NCBI GenBank assembly: GCA_933228675.1
Contig: OW121742.1
Coordinates: 18,954,850 to 19,018,849, forward strand
Direction: 5' to 3'
Length of the DNA stretch: 64,000 nt
DNA from: Stomorhina lunata
Lineage: Eukaryota > Arthropoda > Insecta > Diptera > Rhiniidae
The position numbers and the translations under genes were made by a program. Below, one piece after another: positions 57,691 to 64,000 of this stretch. The notes under the pieces were generated by a model, which saw only the letters and a program-made list of their open reading frames with translations, made no database searches and was not told the origin of the DNA. The first letter of the stretch is position 1; the number at the start of each line of letters is the position of its first letter.

Positions 57691-60600
57691 TTACAAAAAT
57701 AGTACTTTTTCTACAAAATTCGAAATTTTTATAAAACTTTTTATCAAAATAAGACATATTTCCAAAATTTCGAATAAAGAAAATTTAATAAAAAAAAGGA
57801 AATTTTTTAAAATTTCCTATAAAAATTAAACATTTTTTAAACAATTTTCAATAAAAATAAGAATTTTTTAAAAATTTCCTACAAAAAAACTTGAACTTAA
57901 AAAATTTCAATAAAAATAAGAATTTTTTAATAATTTTCTGCAAAAATAGGAGGTTTTTGAAAAATTCCCTATAAAATCAAAAAAATTTTTGAAAAATGTA
58001 ATATAAAAATAAGATTTTTTTTTAAATTTATTATAAAAATAAAAAAAAAATTGAAATACTTCCTATTCAAATAAGAAATTTTTTAAAAATTTGCTATAAC
58101 AACAATCATTTTTAAAAAATTTACTATAAAAATTAAAAATATCCCATAAAAATATATAACAAAAAATAAACTAAGAAATTTTTAAAAAACATTCCCAAAA
58201 AATTAAAAAAATTTTAAAAAATTTCCAATAAAAAAATTAAATTTTTGAAAAATTTGTTATAAAAATAAAAAAATTTAAAAAACTTCCTATAAGAATAAAA
58301 TTTTTTTTAAAATGTTCTATTGAAGTAAGAAGTTTTCGAAAATTTCCTATAAATAGATGAAATTAAAAAAAAAATCTTATAAAAATAAGAAAATTTTGGA
58401 AAATTTTTTAAAAATAAAAAATCTTTGAAAAATTTTCAACAAAAATCAAAATTTTTTGAAAAATTTCCTATAAAAATAAATTTTTTGAAAAATTTCCTAT
58501 AAAAATAATATTTTCTTTTAAATTTCCTATAAAAATAAGAAACTTTTATTTTTTGAAAAACTTTGTATAAAATAAAGAAATTTTTGAAAAATTTCCTATA
58601 AAAATAAGAAAGTTTTGAAAAATTTCCTACAGAAATAAAAAATCTTTGAAAAATTTTCAATAAAAATAAAAAATTTTTGAAAAATTTCCTATAAAAATAA
58701 ATTTTTTTCAAAAATTTCCTATAAAAAATAAGAAACTTTTGAAATTTTTTTTTATAAAATTAGGAAATTTTTGAAAAATTCGCTATAAAAAAAAGAAAGT
58801 TTTGAAACATTTCCCATAAAAATAAGAAATTTTGAATATTTTCCTACAAAAAAAACTTTGAATAAAAATAAGAAATTTTTGAAAAATTTCCTATAAAAAT
58901 AAGAAATTTTTCAAAAATTTCCTATAAAAATAAGAATTTTTTGAAAAATTTCCTATAAAAATAAGAAATTTTTGAAAAATTTCCTATAAAAATAAGAAAT
59001 TTTTGAAAAATTTCCTATAGAAATAAGAAATTTTTGAAAAATTTCCTATAAAAATAAGAAATTTTTGAAAAATTTCCTATAGAAATAAGAAATTTTTGAA
59101 AAATTTCCTATAAAAATAAGAAATTTTTGAAAAATTTCCTATAAAAATAAGAAATTTTTGAAAAATTTCCTATAAAAATAAGAAATTTTTGAAAAATTTC
59201 CTATAAAAATAAGAAATTTTTGAAAAATTTCCTATAAAAATAAGAAATTTTTGAAAAATTTCCTATAAAAATAAGAAATTTTTGAAAAATTTCTTATAAA
59301 AATAAGAAATTTTTGAAAAATTTCCTATAAAAATAAGAAATTTTTGAAAAATTTCCTATAAAAATAAGAAATTTTTGAAAAATTTCCTATAAAAATAAGA
59401 CATTTTTGAAAAATTTCCTATAAAAATAAAAAATCTTTGTAAAATTTTCAATAAAAATAAAAAATTTTTGAAAAATGTCCTATAAAAATAATTTTTTTTC
59501 AAAAATTTCCTATAAAAAGTAAAAAACTTTTGAAATTTTCTTTATAAAATTAGGAAATTTTTGAAAAATTCGCTATAAAAAGAAGAAAGTTTTGAAACAT
59601 TTCCTATAAAAATAAGAAATTTTGAAAATTTTCCCACAAAAAGTAGAAAATTTTGAAAAATGTCCTGTAAATATAAGAAATTTTTGAAAAATTTCCTATT
59701 AAAAAACAAGAAATTTTTGAATAATTTCCTATAAAATTAAGAAATTTTTTAAATACTTTCTATAAAAAGTTTTTGAAAAATTTCCTACAAAACTAAGGAA
59801 TCTTTGAACAATTTCCCTTAAAAACAACAAATTTTGATAGACAAAAAATAAGAAATTTTTTAAAAATTACCAGTAGAAATAAAAAAATTTTGAAAAAATT
59901 TCTAAAAAAAAGAAATTTTTGAAAATATGACAACAAATTTTCGAAAACTTTTGTATAAAAGAATGAAGTTTTTAAAAATTTTCTATAAAAATATGAAATT
60001 TTTTAAAAATTTCCTATAAAAATATTCAATTTTTAAAAAATTTTCTAAGAAAATAATAATTTTTAAAAAAAATTTCCTATTTCCTATAAAAATAAAAAAT
60101 TTTTTTAAATTTTCTGATAAAAATATGAAATTTATTAAAAGTTTTCTTTAAAGTTTTTTAAAAATAATTCGTAATGATTAGAAATTTTAGGAACATTTTT
60201 TTTAAAAACAAGAATTTTTTAAAAAATTTCTTTTGAAATATAAACATTTTTGACAAATTTCCTATAAAAATAAGGAATTTTTTAAAAACTTCCAATAAAA
60301 TTAAGAAATTATAAAAAATTTTTTTATAAAAATAACAAATTTTTGAGAAATTTTCCCATAAATATAAGAAATTTTTGTTAAATTTCCTATAAGAATAATA
60401 CATTTTTGAAGATTTTTTTAAAAAAATAAGAAAGTTCTAAAAAAATTCTTATGAAAACAAGAAATTTTTGAAAAATATCCTATTAAAATAAGGTTTTTTT
60501 TTAAGTTTCTTACAAAAATAAGTCATTTTTGAAAATTTTTCTATAAATTTCCTATAAAAATAAGACATTTTTGCAAAATTTTTTACTAAAATAAGAAATT

Positions 60601-60885
60601 TCTTGAAAAATAAGATTTTTGAATCCACAAAAATATGAAATTTTTGAAAAGCTGAAATTTTAAAAATTTTAATATAAAAAATAATTTTTTTTTTTAATTT
60701 TCCTAAAAATAAGGAATTTTGAAAAATTTTACAAAAAATTTGAAATTTTTGAAAATTTGTCCTAAAAATAAGAAATTTTTAAAAATTTCCTTAAAATAAG
60801 AACTTTTAAAAAAGTCTCCTAGAAAATTAGAAATTTCCTGTAAAACAACATAAGAAATTTTTGAAAAATAAGAAAATTTTCTTGA
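57691..60885. repeat. 31-bp family B array, minus orientation
   Basis: Long array with a highly regular core at about 58860-59410 (AAGAAATTTTTGAAAAATTTC, CTATAAAAAT) and divergent flanks. A local duplication is visible: the unit series with ATCTTTG, TTTTCAAAAATTTCC and TTAGGAAATTTTTGAAAAAT near 58630-58800 recurs near 59430-59600. Confidence 0.94.
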
Positions 60886-61760
60886 AGTGCATCCACTGTG
60901 CAACATAAATACTTGAGATTGTAAATTATTAGAACACAAATTATACACCGACTAAACGATGTAAAACAACATGAGCAACAAAAATAAAAACAACAACAAG
61001 AACATTAAATTACACCTAATTACCGCTTGCATTTTCATTTACACAAAATGTGTGTAATTTTTGTTTTTCCATTATTTTATTTCTTCCAATTGCAAACTGA
61101 GTTATGGACTCGAGACGCTGAATATTTGTAATACGAGTAGATATGAACAAAACTATAGTTAGATAAAATTATATGATTAAATAAATACAAAAATATCTGC
61201 TAGAGAGCTTTAACTTCTTGCAACTGACTTTTAGAAGTAACGACGTTTGGTCATTATATTGATTGACCACTTTATATATTTCATGATGGAAAAAACTTGG
61301 CTTAAATCAAAATCTTAACTCACACATATATATTTAGCCAAAATAAATTTCTAACAGAGATTTTGTTAAACAAGAATTTGAATATGAAAAATCATTAGAT
61401 ATTTCATTGGAGTATGAGTGAGTGAGTGTTTGTGCTAGAACTTATCTTAGTACAATTATATTAAATGTTTGTGTGTAATTTTACACAAATATTTTATCTA
61501 AAATCAACATAAAATATTTAATAGCGAATACAATTCATACGAGTATTCATAACGTTTGATCGTGGGAAACCAGCCAAATTTGCGTGTGGCACATTTTTCG
61601 AACAAACAGATTTAGTGAGTTTTTATTTAATTTCTGTTTGTATTTTTTAAGTGTTAAAGAAACAATTATAAACATTCATAATTGAATTAAAATTAATATG
61701 TTTATGTGCTGTATATAAATTTAAGACTATGCATTTTGTAGCGATTAAATCTGAAATTTT
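60886..61760. other. AT-rich spacer without recognisable genes
   Basis: Unique sequence; no gene, RNA or transposon signature recognised. Confidence 0.6.
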
Positions 61761-62050
61761 TTTTAGCAAAATATAAATTTGTGAAAAATGTTTTAAAAAA
61801 TCCTCTATAAAAATCATTTTTTTTTTAATTTTTTATAAAACTATAAAATTTCTGAGGAATTTCCTTAAAAAAAAATTTTCAAAATTTCTTATCTTTGAAA
61901 AATAAGAAATTTGTGAAAAATTTCCTATAAAAATAAGAAATTTTTGAAAATTTTCCTATAAAAATAAGAAATTTTTGAAAAATTTCCTGTAAAAATGAGA
62001 AATTTTTGAAAAATTTCCTATAAAAATAAGAAATTTTTGAAAAATTTTCT
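61761..62050. repeat. Family B array, minus orientation, abutting the LINE
   Basis: A few divergent then regular 31-bp units. The last unit, TTTTTGAAAAATTTTC, runs directly into the truncated LINE at about 62051. Confidence 0.88.
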
Positions 62051-62891
62051 TTTTGTAGCGGGAGATTTGAATGCCAGACATCCTTTTTGGGGAGACTCAG
62101 TTATATGTTCCAGCGGTCGTCGTCTTCACGATCTGCTATTGAATAACTCGAATCTGGTAATTCACCCTACGGACGGGCCAACAAGAGTAACTGATGTATC
62201 ATCCTCATATATTGATGTGGTATTGACTTCTGCCGATATACCTCCGTCGGTGAATGATGGTGGACTTAAAACAATAGATTTTGAGTCGGACCATAAATCG
62301 GTTGAGATTGTTTTTGACATTTCGGAATGCCTAGGTCGGATAAAACCGACCATTCTTAATTATGACAAAATGAACAGAGGACTTTTTAACATGACTTTGA
62401 ATAGGGAACTTGCAGGTCGTATGCTTCCATTGAACGAGAATGTTGTTGACAATTGCGTTGAAACTCTTGAAAGGGCTTTCCAAAAAGCTATGGATATCTC
62501 TATTCCAAAAATAGTAGTTGGTAGAAAGGGGCTTCTTAAACTTCCTACAAATATCTTGTGCTTTATAGCAGAGAAGAAGAGGTTACGTCGTCTTGTGAGA
62601 CGTTGTGGAGACCCTGGAAGGTGTCATATTCTAAAAGCTAATATTAAAAATTTGGATAAAATTATTCAAGGCGCAATTGCCAATTTTGAGCGCGAAAACT
62701 GGAAGAAGTTCCTTGGGAGTATACACCTCAATGACAAGACATTTAAGACTATTAGGGCTGCAACTGGACAGAATAAACGGTTGACCATACATGACTTACT
62801 AGACCCAGGGAACACCTTGGTATCTGATGACAGTAGAAAAGCTAATCTGCTAGCGGATTACTTCTCTGATGTTCACCAAAGTGGACAATAA
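62037..62891 (+). pseudogene. LINE ORF2 fragment: endonuclease C-terminal half and linker
   Basis: The open frame begins in satellite sequence and becomes recognisable at VAGDLNARHPFWGD (GGA-GAT-TTG-AAT at 62061-62072), the catalytic Asp/Asn loop of apurinic-type LINE endonucleases. Next come GPTRV, SSYIDVVLTS and the active-site SDHK (62286-62297). The N-terminal half of the domain, with its catalytic Glu, is absent. The frame ends at TAA 62889-62891; the same frame stays open beyond, so this is a premature stop rather than the gene's end. Confidence 0.88.
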
Positions 62892-63168
62892 ACTAACAAT
62901 GACTTAGTTTCAGAGACTGTTTTGTACCGAGTCAATGATTTGCATGACGAACCAATTACAGCATTTGGTCAGTCACTAACAGCTGATGGTAATAATGGGG
63001 GTAGTTTTGGCTTTATTCAAGCAGAGATGATGGGTGCTGCCATAAAACGGAGACCAAACAAAAAGTCGAGTGGGATTGATGGTATCCCGGACGTAGTTCT
63101 TAAGAAAACTCGAAAAGAAACTTGGCGTTTTATGGCAGTTCTTTTCAATCACTGCATTAATATCGGCT
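62892..63168 (+). pseudogene. LINE ORF2 fragment: N-terminal part of reverse transcriptase
   Basis: Same frame as the endonuclease after the TAA. It contains KKSSGIDGIPDVVLKK (63058 onward), the first conserved RT block. The frame becomes meaningless after FNHCINIGF at about 63168, where homologous sequence jumps to the frame used downstream, consistent with loss of one base (or net 1 mod 3). The open frame as such continues to 63389 but codes no recognisable protein there. Confidence 0.85.
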
Positions 63169-64000
63169 TCCACGTAATTGGAAAAAAGCCATCATTGTGC
63201 CAATTCCAAAGCCAAAAACTGACCCTAAGTTATGTAGCAATTACAGGCCAATTTCACTTCTATCTTCCTTTGGGAAACTTTTGGAATTCTTTATTCTTAG
63301 TCAAATTAATGACAGGATCGATGAGGGGAATGTTCTTGCTGAATCTCAATTTGGATTCAAGCGTGGTCACTCAACCTCACATGCACTGACAGTCTTTGCT
63401 GATTATGTAGCTAGGGGTCTCAATAAGAGATACCCTACTATAGCAGTGAGCTTAGACTTTGCCAAAGCTTTTGACACAGCCTGGCAAAATGGAATTATAT
63501 ACAAGATGATAAATCTTGGATATGATAGACATCTTTGCAGGTTTGTGTCAAACTTTTTGAGCGAAAGAAAGTTCAGTGTGAGGGTGGGTGACTGTCGCTC
63601 TGATGAAAAATTGGTATCTGCTGGAGTTCCTCAGGGTTCTCTTCTCGCTCCTGTTTTGTACAATATTTTGGTCCATGATATTCCAAAGCCATCAGAGGGT
63701 GATCCTATCTTATCTTATGCAGACGATATACTTATTGCTTCTTTAGGTATACGGGCAAGAAACATTAATTCAAAAATTAATACATATCTTTCGAAATTGG
63801 CGGAATTCTTTAATAAGTGGAAGTTACGCCTAAATATTCAAAAATCGACTGCCATTATTATCAAGGGCAGGAGAAAATATCTCTATCCAAATAGTAGGAA
63901 GTTCATTCCATCCCTTATGGTTGGTAATGAACTTATTACTGTTTCGGATAGGTTAAAATATTTGGGCGTAATCTTCCACGAAAATTTTGAATTTTACCGC
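63167..64000 (+). pseudogene. LINE ORF2 fragment: reverse transcriptase catalytic domain (partial)
   Basis: Open from about 63167 to the end of the window in the frame of positions 63167, 63170 and so on. Motifs in order: NYRPISLLSSFGK, QFGFKRGHST, catalytic SLDFAKAFD (first Asp at 63455-63457), AGVPQGSLLAPVLYNIL, YADD (63716-63727), FNKWKLRLNIQKS, and LKYLGVIF near the edge. All RT catalytic Asp residues are present. It lacks its own start because of the upstream frame change, and the C-terminus is beyond the window. Confidence 0.9.

Larger units (their letters stand above)
62051..64000 (+). mobile_element. 5'-truncated, mutated non-LTR retrotransposon (LINE), continues past window
   Basis: Starts abruptly within the endonuclease domain at the edge of a satellite array, as expected of 5' truncation. 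Domain order is endonuclease C-terminal half, linker, reverse transcriptase. The Jockey/I/CR1 range of insect LINEs is the closest by motif; I do not assign a clade. An in-frame stop and a single-base frame change show it is non-functional. The RT frame is open at the window edge. Confidence 0.9.

Overview
This window is eukaryotic, very AT-rich, and looks like intergenic or intronic DNA of a higher fly. The evidence is a BEL/Pao LTR retrotransposon, a LINE with an insect-type endonuclease/reverse transcriptase, a (GACR)n-bearing non-autonomous element of a kind seen in flies, and fly-style AT-rich spacers. A calyptrate fly (blowfly or house-fly relatives) is my best guess, not proven. No host protein-coding gene could be supported; one possible isolated exon is flagged near 21.27 kb. 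No tRNA or rRNA gene was recognised.

Most of the window is minisatellite. From 1 to about 20 kb the arrays are a 31-bp unit (1-965) and a 29-bp unit (family A: 2.9-5.4, 7.3-11.5, 13.2-14.4, 17.1-19.9 kb) sharing the dyad TTTTCTATAGAAAA or close variants. From 22 to 62 kb they are a 31-bp unit (family B) built on GAAATTTTT-C-AAAAATTTC. Two arrays of a 12-bp unit (15.0-16.0 and 21.4-22.0 kb, opposite orientation) lie near the A/B switch. Family B arrays change strand several times, making kilobase-scale inverted repeats. Several blocks are segmental duplications.

Into this satellite landscape mobile DNA has inserted. (1) 22.86-25.49 kb: a 2.6-kb element with subterminal inverted repeats and two (GACR)n modules. 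(2) 30,083-40,555: a 10.5-kb BEL/Pao element with 431-bp LTRs differing at one base and a 5-bp target duplication ATAAT. It carries gag-protease-RT-RNase H, then an integrase frame displaced by an apparent deletion that removes the end of RNase H, and a third ORF in the env position that repeats the zinc-knuckle plus protease module behind a good splice acceptor. (3) 45.47 kb: a tiny LINE-like 3' tail. (4) 46.60 kb: a short island whose first 56 bases fold as a type I hammerhead-like ribozyme. (5) 62.05 kb to the end: a 5'-truncated, mutated LINE running off the window.

The observations most worth following are the env-position gag-protease ORF of the BEL element, the hammerhead-like motif inside a satellite array, and the dyad-centred, strand-switching satellites.
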